Positions 53,836 to 62,949 of a stretch of 64,000 bases of DNA are shown one piece after another. A program made the position numbers and the translations under genes. Numbering within the stretch: position 1 is the first letter of the stretch; each line of letters opens with the position of its first letter. The stretch covers positions 806,001 through 870,000 of the forward strand of contig NZ_NPKQ01000002.1 of the NCBI RefSeq assembly GCF_008329525.1, given 5' to 3'. The notes below the pieces were generated by a model that was not told the DNA's origin, ran no database searches, and saw nothing but the letters and a program-made list of their open reading frames with translations. The DNA is from Tardiphaga sp. P9-11 (GTDB taxonomy: Bacteria > Pseudomonadota > Alphaproteobacteria > Rhizobiales > Xanthobacteraceae).

Positions 53836-54710
53836 TCCAGCAGCAACACATCGACGGCAACGGCGAGCTTCTGCTTGCGCGCGCCGACGATCACGCCATC
53901 GACCGGCGACACGTCCGAGAAATCGCGACCGATCGCCAGCACGATATGGTCGTTCTCGACCAGGATATCGTTGGTCGGATCGAAGCCGATCCAGCCGAGC
54001 TCCTCTCCGCACCAGACCGAGACCCAGGCATGGGTCGCATCCGCACCTTGCAGACGCGCCTTGCCCGGCGGGGGAATAGTGCGCAGATAGCCGCTGACAT
54101 AGGCAGCCGGCAGGCCGAGGCCGCGCATGCCCGAGATCATGATATGCGCAAAATCCTGACAGACGCCGTGGCGCTTATCCAGCACCTCCTGCAATGGCGT
54201 CGAGATCACCGTGGCCTTCGGATCATATTTGAATTGAGTGCGGATGCGATGCATCAGGTCGACGGCGCCGGCGAGAATGCCACGCCCTTCGGTAAAGCTT
54301 ACTGCGGCATAGTCCGTGACGGCATCGATGATCGGCACCAGCGGGCTGGCGAAGACATAGCCGATCGGCGAGGCACCGCTGAGGTCGCTGGAATCGAACG
54401 ACGCCTCACGGACGCTCTCCCAGGCAGGACTGTCATCGCCGCGACCGGGCGCAAAACGTTCGACATAGACGCGCGACCGGCTGTCGATCCGTAGCACCCG
54501 ATGCGGGGTTTCGATCAGCACGCTTTCCGTGGGCGTGCCGAAGAAGTCCGTCCGCGTGGCACGGGCAGCCGGCACCGGTTTGATATCGACGCTGTGCGAG
54601 ACCAGTTGCTGCCCGGCGCTGCTATTGGGCTGCAGCCGCAGCGAGCAACGCGCAAAGCTCACCAGGCTCTCATAGCTGTAGGTCGTGACATGGCGGATTT
54701 CGTAGATCAC
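53832..54710 (-). CDS. Small transglutaminase-family protein
   Basis: The 292-residue protein has an N-terminal beta region (YEIRHVTTYSYESLVSFARCSLRLQP) and a transglutaminase/cysteine-protease-fold core with Cys184 (HGVCQDFAHIM), His227 (DATHAWVSVW) and Asp244 (WIGFDPTND). No signal peptide is seen. It overlaps the ATP-grasp/alpha-E gene upstream by 4 bp and the flavoprotein downstream by 4 bp. Members of this bacterial group cluster with ATP-grasp and alpha-E proteins and are predicted to act in peptide synthesis or cleavage. Confidence 0.9.
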   Translation of the reverse strand: MIYEIRHVTTYSYESLVSFARCSLRLQPNSSAGQQLVSHSVDIKPVPAARATRTDFFGTPTESVLIETPHRVLRIDSRSRVYVERFAPGRGDDSPAWESVREASFDSSDLSGASPIGYVFASPLVPIIDAVTDYAAVSFTEGRGILAGAVDLMHRIRTQFKYDPKATVISTPLQEVLDKRHGVCQDFAHIMISGMRGLGLPAAYVSGYLRTIPPPGKARLQGADATHAWVSVWCGEELGWIGFDPTNDILVENDHIVLAIGRDFSDVSPVDGVIVGARKQKLAVAVDVLLLE

Positions 54711-57214
54711 GCCAGCCCCGTGAGCTTTTCAGGGCGCGATGCGCTGCTGCCATGGGGAAAGTAATGCAGGCCGATCGAATCCGCGAGTGTGAGCAGATCC
54801 TGCTCCAGCGCGAACAACGACTTGGCATGAATCTCGGACGCCTCGCCGGTGACGAGCGACGAGCGCAGCGCTACCGCCAGCCGCTGTGGCCGTTCCATCA
54901 GGCCGTTTTCCTTCAGCGTCGGCAGGCTGGCGATGTGATCGTTGAGTGCCGAGACCTGGAATGCCACCGAGCGCGGATTATAAGGATCGAGGACTACCAG
55001 ATCACGCACCGGCGCCAATAGCGGACCGACCAGGTAGCGCGACCGATAGGTGATCTGGCAATCCACCAGCGTCAGCAGGATATCGAGATCGTCACTCGTC
55101 GCGTCGTCCGACGCGAACTGCCGCGCGAAGCGCGTGGTGTTGATGGCGCGTTCGGCGCGGCGCCCCATTTCGAGGAAACGCCAGCCGGCAGCACGATTCA
55201 TGTTTTCCTGCGCGAGACCGGCGAAGCTCGCCAGCTCCTGCAGGGTCAGTTCTGCGGCGCTGACCACGTCATCGTCATCTTCGACTTCGTACGCAAGCCG
55301 CTCGGCCATTTCGGTGATGACCTGCCACGCATCCGGCGACAGCCGTTCGCGCAATGAGGTCGCCGTACGTTGCGCCGAGCGCACCAGCGACAGTGCCGAA
55401 CCGAATTTATCCTCGCCCTGCAATGCCTGAGCCGCGATCTTCGCAGGCTGCGAGCGCGAGGTGAGCGAGGTCGCCCCCCAGGTCATCAGCATACGGTGGA
55501 TGCGCTCGATCGAATGCTGCGCGGTGGCGCCCCCCTTGCCGGGATCGCGCTGCGGCACGCTGAGCGCACGGATCAGGCGCAGCGTGGACTCGGCGCGTTC
55601 GAGATAGCGCCCGAGCCAGAACAGATTGTCGGCAGCCCGGCTCGGCACCCAGCCGGCAATGCGGCGGATACGCACATTGTCGACAGCCGGCAGCAGCGTC
55701 GACGCAGGAACGGCCTTGTCGGCCACCACCCAGACATCCGCGGCACGGGCGCCGGCGCCCATCGACACCGCGCGCGCATCGGGCTGATCGGCGATCCGGC
55801 AGAAGCCGCCCGGCATGATGGTCCAGCCATCCGGCGTCGCCGCGGCGAAGACGCGCAGCACGAAGGGACGCGGCGCGAGACGACCATTGTCCCAGACCGG
55901 CGTGGTCGAGAGCTGCACCAGCTCCTGCCCGACATAATCGACGCCGCGATTGGTAATCGCCGCTTTCAGGCGCTCGCGTTCACCCGGCGAGAGCTGCGCC
56001 GGCAGCACCGGCGTGTGGCCGGGGAAGCCCGGCACCGATCCGCCATAGGCGCCTTCGATGGCGAAGTCATCTAGCCGCGCCAGCACTTCCTCGCGCGCCG
56101 ATTTCTGGCCGCACCACCAGGTGGCGATATGCGGCATCTTGAGTGGCTCACCAAGCAGCTTCTGGCTGAGGCTCGGCAGAAAACCCAAAAGCGCGCGCGC
56201 TTCCATGACGCCGGAGCCCGGCATGTTGGCCACGACAACGCCGTTCTTTCTGACCACATCGATCAGCCCGGGCACGCCGAGCTGTGACGAGGCATCGAGC
56301 TCCAGCGGATCGAGCGAATTGGCATCCACGCGGCGCAGCAGCACATCCAGCCGCTTCAGGCCGGCGACGGTGCGGATGTGCACGCGATCACCGGATACGG
56401 CGAGGTCATCGCCTTCCACCAGCAGGAAGCCGAGATAGCGCGCCAGTGTCGCGTGTTCGAAATAGGTCTCGCTGAACGGCCCTGGCGACAGCAGGCCAAC
56501 CCGCGGTTCGTCACGATCGGCGGAGGCGCGCAAACTGTCGCGGAAAGCTTCGAAGAACGGCGCGACGCGCTCCACATTCATCGACTTGTAGAGATCGGTG
56601 AAGGCGCGCGACAGCACCAATCGGTTTTCCAGCGCATAGCCCATGCCGGACGGCGCTTGCGTGCGATCGCCGAGCACCCACCAGCGGCCATCGGGGCCGC
56701 GGCCGAGATCGGCTGCATAGACGTTGAGATAGTGGCCGCCGGGCGGTTTCACACCGCGCATCGCCCTCAGATATTCCGAACTGCCGGCGATCGCCGCCGC
56801 CGGGATCGCGCCGGACGCAACGAGGCGGGCATCGCCATAGAGGTCGCCGAGGATCTTCTCCAGCAATTCGGCGCGCTGCGTCACCGCCGCGGAAATCTGC
56901 TGCCATTCGGATTCGTCGATCAGCAGCGGCACGTGGCTGAGCGGCCAGATCCGGTCGGCGATTTCGCCCGGCGCACGGTAGGTCACGCCAGCCTCGCGCA
57001 GATGGCGGTCGGCCGAGCCAAAGCGGCGTTCAACATCCGCGGGCGCCAGGGCGCCGAAGGCCTCGAAAAACCGCGTCCAGACCTCGCGAGGAGTGCCGTC
57101 CTGGGCGATGAATTCGTCGGAAATCCCGGGCAGCCGTTCGTAGTCGCGCGTCCATTGCGCGACTTTACGATGACCCGGACGGGGCTTCTTCCCCTGACCG
57201 GCCTGTCCCGTCAT
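54707..57214 (-). CDS. Circularly permuted ATP-grasp / alpha-E fusion protein
   Basis: The 835-residue protein joins a circularly permuted type 2 ATP-grasp domain (residues 40-510, with HYLNVYAADLGRGPDGRWWVLGDRTQAPSGMGYALENR, LLSPGPFSETYFEHATLARYLG and VVVANMPGSGVMEARALLGFLP) to an alpha-E domain (from about 520, PSRAADNLFWLGRYLERAESTLRLIRAL, to the end). ATP-grasp enzymes ligate carboxylates to amines using ATP; alpha-E is helical and of unknown role. In many genomes these are separate genes, and here they are one chain. It lies 31 bp after the DUF2126 gene. Confidence 0.9.
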   Translation of the reverse strand: MTGQAGQGKKPRPGHRKVAQWTRDYERLPGISDEFIAQDGTPREVWTRFFEAFGALAPADVERRFGSADRHLREAGVTYRAPGEIADRIWPLSHVPLLIDESEWQQISAAVTQRAELLEKILGDLYGDARLVASGAIPAAAIAGSSEYLRAMRGVKPPGGHYLNVYAADLGRGPDGRWWVLGDRTQAPSGMGYALENRLVLSRAFTDLYKSMNVERVAPFFEAFRDSLRASADRDEPRVGLLSPGPFSETYFEHATLARYLGFLLVEGDDLAVSGDRVHIRTVAGLKRLDVLLRRVDANSLDPLELDASSQLGVPGLIDVVRKNGVVVANMPGSGVMEARALLGFLPSLSQKLLGEPLKMPHIATWWCGQKSAREEVLARLDDFAIEGAYGGSVPGFPGHTPVLPAQLSPGERERLKAAITNRGVDYVGQELVQLSTTPVWDNGRLAPRPFVLRVFAAATPDGWTIMPGGFCRIADQPDARAVSMGAGARAADVWVVADKAVPASTLLPAVDNVRIRRIAGWVPSRAADNLFWLGRYLERAESTLRLIRALSVPQRDPGKGGATAQHSIERIHRMLMTWGATSLTSRSQPAKIAAQALQGEDKFGSALSLVRSAQRTATSLRERLSPDAWQVITEMAERLAYEVEDDDDVVSAAELTLQELASFAGLAQENMNRAAGWRFLEMGRRAERAINTTRFARQFASDDATSDDLDILLTLVDCQITYRSRYLVGPLLAPVRDLVVLDPYNPRSVAFQVSALNDHIASLPTLKENGLMERPQRLAVALRSSLVTGEASEIHAKSLFALEQDLLTLADSIGLHYFPHGSSASRPEKLTGLA

Positions 57215-57245
57215 TCCGACTCTCCAGCCTAAACGTCCAGCATTC

Positions 57246-60200
57246 TCAATGCAGGAGAGGCGTTCGCAAGTCGAGGGTCAATGGGAATTCAAGTGTGCGT
57301 TCTTCCCGCGGCGGGGCGATTTCGCCCGGTGTATGGCCGATCTCCTCGAAACGGGCCAGCCGCCGCGCCTCCGCCTCGTAGGCATTGACCGGTTTGGTGT
57401 CGTAATTGCGCCCGCCCGGATGCGCCACATGATAGACGCAACCGCCGAGCGACCGCCTGTTCCAGCTGTCATAAATGTCGAACACCAGCGGCGCATGAAC
57501 CGGAATCGTCGGATGCAGGCCCGACGCCGGCTGCCAGGCCTTGAAGCGGACGCCCGCGACGACCTCGCCGGCCCGGCCCGTGTCGGTCATCGGCAGCGCC
57601 CTGCCGTTGCAGGTGATGACGTGCCGGCCCGGCGTGAAGCCGTTGGCCTTCAACTGCAGCCGCTCCACCGAGGAATCGACATAGCGGACAGTGCCGCCGG
57701 CCGAGCCCTCTTCGCCCAGCACATGCCACGGCTCCAGCGCCTGCCGGACTTCCAATGTCACGCCGCCATAGGTGACATGGCCGAACACCGGGAAGCGGAA
57801 TTCGAGCTGCGCCTCGAACCATTCCCTGGAGAATTCGTAGCCGGACTGGCCGAGCTCGTTGAGCACGTCCTGGAAATCTTCCCAGATGAAATGCGGCAGC
57901 ATGAAGCGATCATGCAGCGTGGTGCCCCAGCGCACGAACTTGCCGTCCTGCGGCTCGCGCCACATCCGGGCGATCAGCGCGCGGATCAGCAACTGCTGCG
58001 CCAGCGACATGCGCGGATCGGGCGGCATTTCGAGCGCACGGAATTCGACGAGACCCAGGCGACCCGTGGTGCCATCTGGCGAATAGAGTTTGTCGATGCA
58101 GATCTCCGCGCGATGGGTATTGCCGGTGATATCGACGAGGATGTGCCGGAACAGCCGATCCACCAGCCACAGCGGCGCCTTCACGCCGGACTTTTGGTCC
58201 GAAGGACTGGGCACCTGTGCCAGCGCGATCTCCAATTCATAGAGACCGTCATGCCGCGCCTCGTCGATGCGCGGTGCCTGACTGGTCGGACCGATGAACA
58301 TGCCGGAGAACAGATAGGACAGCGAGGGATGCCGCTGCCAATACAGCACGAGACTCTTCAGGAGATCCGGCCGGCGCAGGAATGGTGAATCCGCTGGCGA
58401 ACTGCCGCCAACCACAACGTGATTGCCTCCACCGGTGCCGGTGTGGCGACCGTCGAGCAGGAACTTGTTGGCGCCAAGCCGCGTCTTCGCGGCCTCTTCA
58501 TAGAGAAATGTCGTGGTATCGACGGCCTCGCGCCAGCTCGAGGCGGGGTGGATGTTGATCTCCAGCACGCCGGGATCGGGCGTCACCTTGATCACCTCGA
58601 CGCGCGGGTCGAACGGCGGCGGATAGCCTTCGACATGCACCTGCATCTGCAGTTCTTCGGCCGTCGCCTCCAGCGCCGTCACCAGTTCGAGATAATCTTC
58701 AAACTTCTCGACCGGCGGCATGAAGGCGCAGAGAATGCCGTCGCGAATTTCAATCGACATCGCGGTGCGCACGCCGCCGGAGCGGATCTGCTGCTCCTCG
58801 ACATGTTGTGCAGCCGGCTGGCTTTCTGCCGATGCAACAGCGTCGAATACCGGCAGCGCGTCGCGCGGCTCAAGCGGGTCCTGTTCGACGATGAACGGAT
58901 ACTCTTCTTCCGGAATATGCGGCAGCGAGGCGATCGGCAGCCGCAACCCGAGCGGCGAATCTCCGGGCGTCAGGAACAGATTGCCGCGACGCAGCTTCCA
59001 GCGCTCGGACCGCCAGCGGGTGTCGGTCTTCGGCGCTTCGGCATTCCAGCGCTGGATCGGCAGCACGAAACCTTTCGGCGTATTCAGTCCCTGATCGAAC
59101 ACCCGCGCCATGCGCGAGCGTTCTTCCGGATCGGCGAGCTTGGAGTCGCTGGGATCCACATTATTCGGAAGGCCGGCTTCCTTTTGCAGCCAGTGCGCGG
59201 GATCTTCAAAGGCCGGGATGATATAATCGCGCGGCAGGCCAAGGCGCTTGGCTGTGCCTTCGGCAAAGCGCTCTGCGCCGTTGATGTCCGAGGTGCGCGG
59301 ACCTTCGATCCGTGCGATCAGCGCATCGTTCTTCCAGATCGGCACGCCGTCCTTGCGCCAATACAGACCGAACGCCCAGCGCGGCAGGCTTTCGCCAGGG
59401 TACCATTTGCCTTGCCCGTAATGCATCAGGCCGCCGGGCGCGAAGCGCGTCCGCAGCCGGCGAATGAGATCGTCGCCGAGGCCGCGCTTGGTCGGGCCGA
59501 CCGCGGCCGTATTCCACTCCGCCGATTCCATATCGTCGACCGAGACAAATGTCGGCTCGCCGCCCATGGTCAGGCGCACGTCATGGGCCTTGAGATCGGC
59601 ATCGACCTTTTCGCCGAGCGCATCGAGCCTGGCCCAGGATTCATCCGAGAACGGCTTGGTGATCCGCGGCGCCTCGCGAATACGCTTGACGCCCATCGCG
59701 AACGCGAACTCGACTTCGGCAAAGCCGGCCATGCCGGAGATCGGCGCGGCCGAACGGAAATGCGGTGTCGCAGCCACGGGGACGTGCCCCTCGCCCGTCA
59801 GCATGCCGGAGGTCGCGTCGAAGCCGACCCAGCCCGCGCCGGGGATATAGACTTCGGCCCAGGCGTGCAGGTCCGTGAAATCAGCCTCGACCTCAGGCGG
59901 CCCTTCGATCGGATCGATGTCGGGCCGCAACTGGATCAGATAACCGGAGACGAAACGCGCGGCGAGACCGAGGTGACGCAACGTCTCGATCAGGAGCCAA
60001 GCGCTATCGCGGCATGAACCGGCTCCGGACAGCAGCGTCTCCTCCGGAGTCTGCACGCCGGGCTCCATGCGGATGATGTAGTTGACCTTCTCGCGCAGGC
60101 GCGCATTGAGATCGACGAGGAAGTTGACGGTGTTCGGCGCCTCCTTCGCGATCTCAGCCATATAGGCCGTGAAGCGCGGCCCCGGTTCGGTCGTCGCCAT

Positions 60201-60551
60201 GTAAGGCGCGAGTTCGATCTTCAGGTCGTCGGTATAGGCGAAGGGAAACGTCTCGGCATAGGGCTCGACGAAGAAGTCGAACGGATTGATCACGGTCATT
60301 TCGGCGGTGAAGTCGACCTCGATCTTCAACTCGTTCGCTGGTTCCGGGAAGACGAAGCGCGCCAGCCAGTTGCCCTGCGGATCCTGCTGCCAGTTCACGA
60401 AATGGTTGGTCGGCGTGACCTTGAGCGAATAGCTCAGGATCGGGGTGCGCGCATGCGGCGCCGGTCGCAGCCGGATGGTCTGCGGCCCCAGCGTGATCGG
60501 CCGATCATATTTGTAATGGGTGACGTGGTTCAGTGCGACGAAGATCGACAC
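57246..60551 (-). CDS. Transglutaminase-DUF2126 protein
   Basis: The 1101-residue protein has an N-terminal transglutaminase-like region ([27 protein letters not shown], Cys180 in [10 protein letters not shown], His229 in [12 protein letters not shown], Asp245 in [10 protein letters not shown]) and a long C-terminal DUF2126 region (from about residue 330: [78 protein letters not shown]). DUF2126 has been proposed, on structural-similarity grounds, to be an amidoligase-type domain. It is first in the four-gene operon, with 103 bp to the next gene upstream. Confidence 0.9.
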   Translation of the reverse strand: MSIFVALNHVTHYKYDRPITLGPQTIRLRPAPHARTPILSYSLKVTPTNHFVNWQQDPQGNWLARFVFPEPANELKIEVDFTAEMTVINPFDFFVEPYAETFPFAYTDDLKIELAPYMATTEPGPRFTAYMAEIAKEAPNTVNFLVDLNARLREKVNYIIRMEPGVQTPEETLLSGAGSCRDSAWLLIETLRHLGLAARFVSGYLIQLRPDIDPIEGPPEVEADFTDLHAWAEVYIPGAGWVGFDATSGMLTGEGHVPVAATPHFRSAAPISGMAGFAEVEFAFAMGVKRIREAPRITKPFSDESWARLDALGEKVDADLKAHDVRLTMGGEPTFVSVDDMESAEWNTAAVGPTKRGLGDDLIRRLRTRFAPGGLMHYGQGKWYPGESLPRWAFGLYWRKDGVPIWKNDALIARIEGPRTSDINGAERFAEGTAKRLGLPRDYIIPAFEDPAHWLQKEAGLPNNVDPSDSKLADPEERSRMARVFDQGLNTPKGFVLPIQRWNAEAPKTDTRWRSERWKLRRGNLFLTPGDSPLGLRLPIASLPHIPEEEYPFIVEQDPLEPRDALPVFDAVASAESQPAAQHVEEQQIRSGGVRTAMSIEIRDGILCAFMPPVEKFEDYLELVTALEATAEELQMQVHVEGYPPPFDPRVEVIKVTPDPGVLEINIHPASSWREAVDTTTFLYEEAAKTRLGANKFLLDGRHTGTGGGNHVVVGGSSPADSPFLRRPDLLKSLVLYWQRHPSLSYLFSGMFIGPTSQAPRIDEARHDGLYELEIALAQVPSPSDQKSGVKAPLWLVDRLFRHILVDITGNTHRAEICIDKLYSPDGTTGRLGLVEFRALEMPPDPRMSLAQQLLIRALIARMWREPQDGKFVRWGTTLHDRFMLPHFIWEDFQDVLNELGQSGYEFSREWFEAQLEFRFPVFGHVTYGGVTLEVRQALEPWHVLGEEGSAGGTVRYVDSSVERLQLKANGFTPGRHVITCNGRALPMTDTGRAGEVVAGVRFKAWQPASGLHPTIPVHAPLVFDIYDSWNRRSLGGCVYHVAHPGGRNYDTKPVNAYEAEARRLARFEEIGHTPGEIAPPREERTLEFPLTLDLRTPLLH

Positions 60552-60653
60552 AGTGGCGCAACTCCAGCAGCTTTTTTAAGCAGAACACCGGAGGTGCCAG
60601 GGATCAAGCTCTAACAACGGGCACGATGTGCACGTTGTGAGGGCGTAACTTCC

Positions 60654-62177
60654 TCACATCGTCGCGCCCAGCACCCAGGGCGCGAACTCCGCGCCGCCGA
60701 AATCGAAGCTTTCGCTCTTGGTCGGCGCGCCGGAGGCGGTCTTGAGCATCAGCTCGAAGATGCGCTGGCCGCATTCCCCGACCGTCTCGTCGCCATCGAG
60801 GATGGTTCCGCAATTGATGTCCATGTCCTCTTCCATGCGCTTGAACATCGGCGTGTTGGTAGCGAGCTTGATGGACGGTGCCGGCTTGCAGCCGAACACG
60901 CTGCCACGGCCGGTGGTGAAGCAGACGAGATTGGCGCCACCGGCGACCTGCCCGGTTGCGGCCACCGGGTCGTAGCCGGGCGTGTCCATGAACACAAAAC
61001 CCTTCTTGGTGATCGTCTCGGCATAGTTCAGCACGTCGACGAGATTGGTCGAGCCGGCCTTGGCCATGGCGCCGAGCGATTTTTCGAGAATCGTCGTGAG
61101 ACCGCCTGCCTTGTTGCCGGGGCTCGGATTGGCGTTCATCTCGGCTCCCTCGCGCGCGCAATAGGCATCCCACCAGCGCATCAGCCCGACCAGCTTCTCG
61201 CCGACCTCGCGCGACACCGCGCGGCGCGTCAGCAGATGTTCGGCGCCATAGGTCTCCGGCGTTTCCGACAGCACCACCGTGCCACCGTGGCGCACGAGCA
61301 GATCGCTCGCCGCACCGAGCGCCGGATTGGCCGAGATGCCCGAATAGCCGTCGGAGCCGCCGCATTGCAGGGCCACCGTAAGTTCGCTGGCAGAGACTTC
61401 CTCGCGCGTGACGTTGTTGGCATCGGCCAGCACTTCATTGACGAAGGCAACACCGGCTTCCGTGGTCTTGCGCGTGCCGCCGATCTCCTGGATCTGCATT
61501 TCGCGCAGGCGTCCTGCGAGCTTCTGCTCCTGCATCAGGCCGCCGATCTGGTTGATCTCGCAGCCGAGGCCGAGCACCACCACATGCGAGAAGTTCACGT
61601 GACGCGCGTAACCACCGAGCGTCCGCCTCAACAATGTGAGCGGTTCGTCCTGCGTCATGCCGCAGCCGGTCTTGTGCGTGAGCGCCACGACGCCATCCAC
61701 ATTGGGATAGTCGGCGAGCGGATTGTGACCGGTGAAGGGATTCTTCTTGAAGACGTCGGCGACCATGCTGGCGACATGGGCGCTGCAATTCACCGATGTG
61801 AGGATGCCGATATAGTTGCGCGTGGCGACGCGACCGTCGCTGCGCCGAAGGCCCATGAAACTCGCGGGCAGATCAAAATTCGGCGTCGGCTTGACGTCGA
61901 CGCCATAGGCGTAGTCGCGATCGAAATCGCCCATGCCCATGTTCTGCGTATGGACATGCTGGCCCGGCGCGATCGGCTGCGTGGCGAAGCCGATGATCTG
62001 GCCGTAGCGGCGGATTTCCTCGCCGGTGGCGATGGGCCGGATCGCGACCTTGTGACCGGCCGGAATGCGTTCCGACGTCACGACGCCTGTCATCACCTCG
62101 ATACCGGGCAGCAGCGTGGTGCGCGCGATCAATACGGCGTCGTTGTCATGCAGACGAATGACGGGAGATGGAGCCAT
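60654..62177 (-). CDS. UxaA/altronate-galactarate dehydratase family protein
   Basis: The 507-residue protein has an N-terminal SAF domain (VIRLHDNDAVLIARTTLLPG, then GQHVHTQNM) and the dehydratase core: GLRRSDGRVATRNYIGILTSVNCSAHV, HKTGCGMTQDEPL, LGLGCEINQI, LQCGGSDGYSGISANPALG and TPGYDPVAATGQVAGGANLVCFTTGRGSVFGCKPAPSIKL. Full-length (SAF plus core) members dehydrate altronate, galactarate or related aldonic acids. The exact sugar acid is not assignable. The nearby TctC-type binding protein could supply the substrate. Confidence 0.9.
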   Translation of the reverse strand: MAPSPVIRLHDNDAVLIARTTLLPGIEVMTGVVTSERIPAGHKVAIRPIATGEEIRRYGQIIGFATQPIAPGQHVHTQNMGMGDFDRDYAYGVDVKPTPNFDLPASFMGLRRSDGRVATRNYIGILTSVNCSAHVASMVADVFKKNPFTGHNPLADYPNVDGVVALTHKTGCGMTQDEPLTLLRRTLGGYARHVNFSHVVVLGLGCEINQIGGLMQEQKLAGRLREMQIQEIGGTRKTTEAGVAFVNEVLADANNVTREEVSASELTVALQCGGSDGYSGISANPALGAASDLLVRHGGTVVLSETPETYGAEHLLTRRAVSREVGEKLVGLMRWWDAYCAREGAEMNANPSPGNKAGGLTTILEKSLGAMAKAGSTNLVDVLNYAETITKKGFVFMDTPGYDPVAATGQVAGGANLVCFTTGRGSVFGCKPAPSIKLATNTPMFKRMEEDMDINCGTILDGDETVGECGQRIFELMLKTASGAPTKSESFDFGGAEFAPWVLGATM

Positions 62178-62286
62178 TGGAATTTCCTCGCGCGCGTTTT
62201 GTGGTCTGGCAGACCTCTTGTTTGGAATGACTCTAGCTGAAAGACGCAGGCGACGTCAGCCCTGCTTTGGCCCCTGATGACGCCGA

Positions 62287-62550
62287 TCAGACATGCGTCA
62301 TCACCCCCATTGTTTGCGGCGCGGGGGCGCCGTCGTCGCTTGCATTCCCGCCCTCCTGTGAGAGGGCGTGCGGAACGCCGGGTGCCCGTTGCACCCTTGG
62401 GCCTGATGCCATGCGGTCTTCCGCAATAGTGAATGCATCAGGACTTTCGGAGGCGCAGGGCAAGGAAGTGCCCAGCGTTCCGCACGCGGTGTTTGACGGG
62501 GTGCCCGGCTTTCCAGATGAATCCTCAGACCCACCATTATTAGACCCCAT
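62287..62550 (-). CDS. Doubtful 87-codon ORF in the structured element
   Basis: This frame starts at an ATG inside the last codons of the preceding small ORF and runs through the cloverleaf-like region. It has no signal, motif or recognised domain, and the sequence is Pro/Ser/Gly-rich. It may simply be open by chance in a GC-rich repeat. It is listed because its overlap with the upstream ORF resembles coupling. Confidence 0.25.
   Translation of the reverse strand: MGSNNGGSEDSSGKPGTPSNTACGTLGTSLPCASESPDAFTIAEDRMASGPRVQRAPGVPHALSQEGGNASDDGAPAPQTMGVMTHV
62366..62487. ncRNA. Cloverleaf-like structured element (candidate ncRNA or mobile repeat)
   Basis: A 13-bp perfect outer stem, GCGTGCGGAACGC (62366-62378) with GCGTTCCGCACGC (62475-62487), encloses three hairpins: GGGTGC/GCACCC (62380-62396), CCTGATGC/GCATCAGG (62402-62442, with inner TGCGG/CCGCA) and GGGCA/TGCCC (62458-62473). 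This order gives a four-way-junction fold on either strand. I do not know a named family for it. From memory, similar sequences recur in related genomes, but this is unverified. Confidence 0.55.
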
Positions 62551-62746
62551 TGCGATGAGGTCGGATTAGCGCAGCCAAGAACCGAACGCCTCGGATGAAG
62601 TCGTCCGTCGCGTGATCTGCAGGGTCTTGCCACCCAAAGACAAACCGTGCCGTCTGTCCCAGTGGTATCCTGACCACAGACGATCCGGCCTGCCCGAAGA
62701 CAGCCGTCACCCACATCTCCCGTGACGCCGCATCTCCGGCGTCCAC
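62540..62746 (-). CDS. Doubtful 68-codon ORF in the structured element
   Basis: The frame encodes REMWVTAVFGQAGSSVVRIP and ends where the next small frame begins (its stop overlaps the following ATG region). It lies 60-70 bp downstream of a sigma70-like promoter. No ribosome site or domain is clear. It is either a small repeat-borne protein gene or a chance frame within an RNA gene. Confidence 0.25.
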   Translation of the reverse strand: MDAGDAASREMWVTAVFGQAGSSVVRIPLGQTARFVFGWQDPADHATDDFIRGVRFLAALIRPHRNGV

Positions 62747-62809
62747 CGCATCCCACCCCGCGAACGTGACGATCGCGATCGCCCCTCTCGGTGGGGCAGG
62801 ACGGAGGGG

Positions 62810-62837
62810 AATATAATCAAAGAAGGGATATTGTCAA
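62810..62837 (-). promoter_or_regulatory. Sigma70-like promoter reading into the structured element
   Basis: On the minus strand TTGACA (62837-62832), a 16-bp spacer and TATATT (62815-62810) give a strong sigma70-type promoter. Transcription would start near 62803 and run toward 62300. No conventional gene lies immediately downstream. Confidence 0.55.
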
Positions 62838-62873
62838 CGGCGGATAGGAAAAAATGTTCTGGCGCCCCAAGCT

Positions 62874-62943
62874 GTCATTCCCAGGCAAACCAATTGGTTT
62901 GCCTGGGGGCGCGGGCGCGCCTTCGCGCACGCCCCGGAATGAC
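62874..62943. repeat. Compound palindromic element
   Basis: GTCATTCC (62874-62881) and GGAATGAC (62936-62943) enclose a perfect 26-bp palindrome (62881-62906, half-site CCAGGCAAACCA) and a second GC-rich hairpin (62906-62935, GGGGCG...CGCCCC). It is 7 bp from the stop of the minus-strand tctC-like gene and may act as its 3' end. There is no T-tract. Confidence 0.7.
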
Positions 62944-62949
62944 GCATAA

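Larger units (their letters stand above)
62178..62949. other. Intergenic region with a structured repeat-like element
   Basis: This 772-bp stretch has no gene I am sure of. It holds a cloverleaf-like inverted-repeat element (62366-62487), a minus-strand promoter-like sequence (62810-62837) reading toward it, two overlapping small minus-strand frames (62540-62746 and 62287-62550), and a large palindromic element (62874-62943) next to the tctC-like stop. Confidence 0.6.

Noticed and set aside
62301-62756. A 151-codon minus-strand frame in the structured element as a protein gene
   Set aside because: It has no ribosome site, no domain and Arg/Gly/Pro-rich composition, and competes with two other frames in the same stretch.
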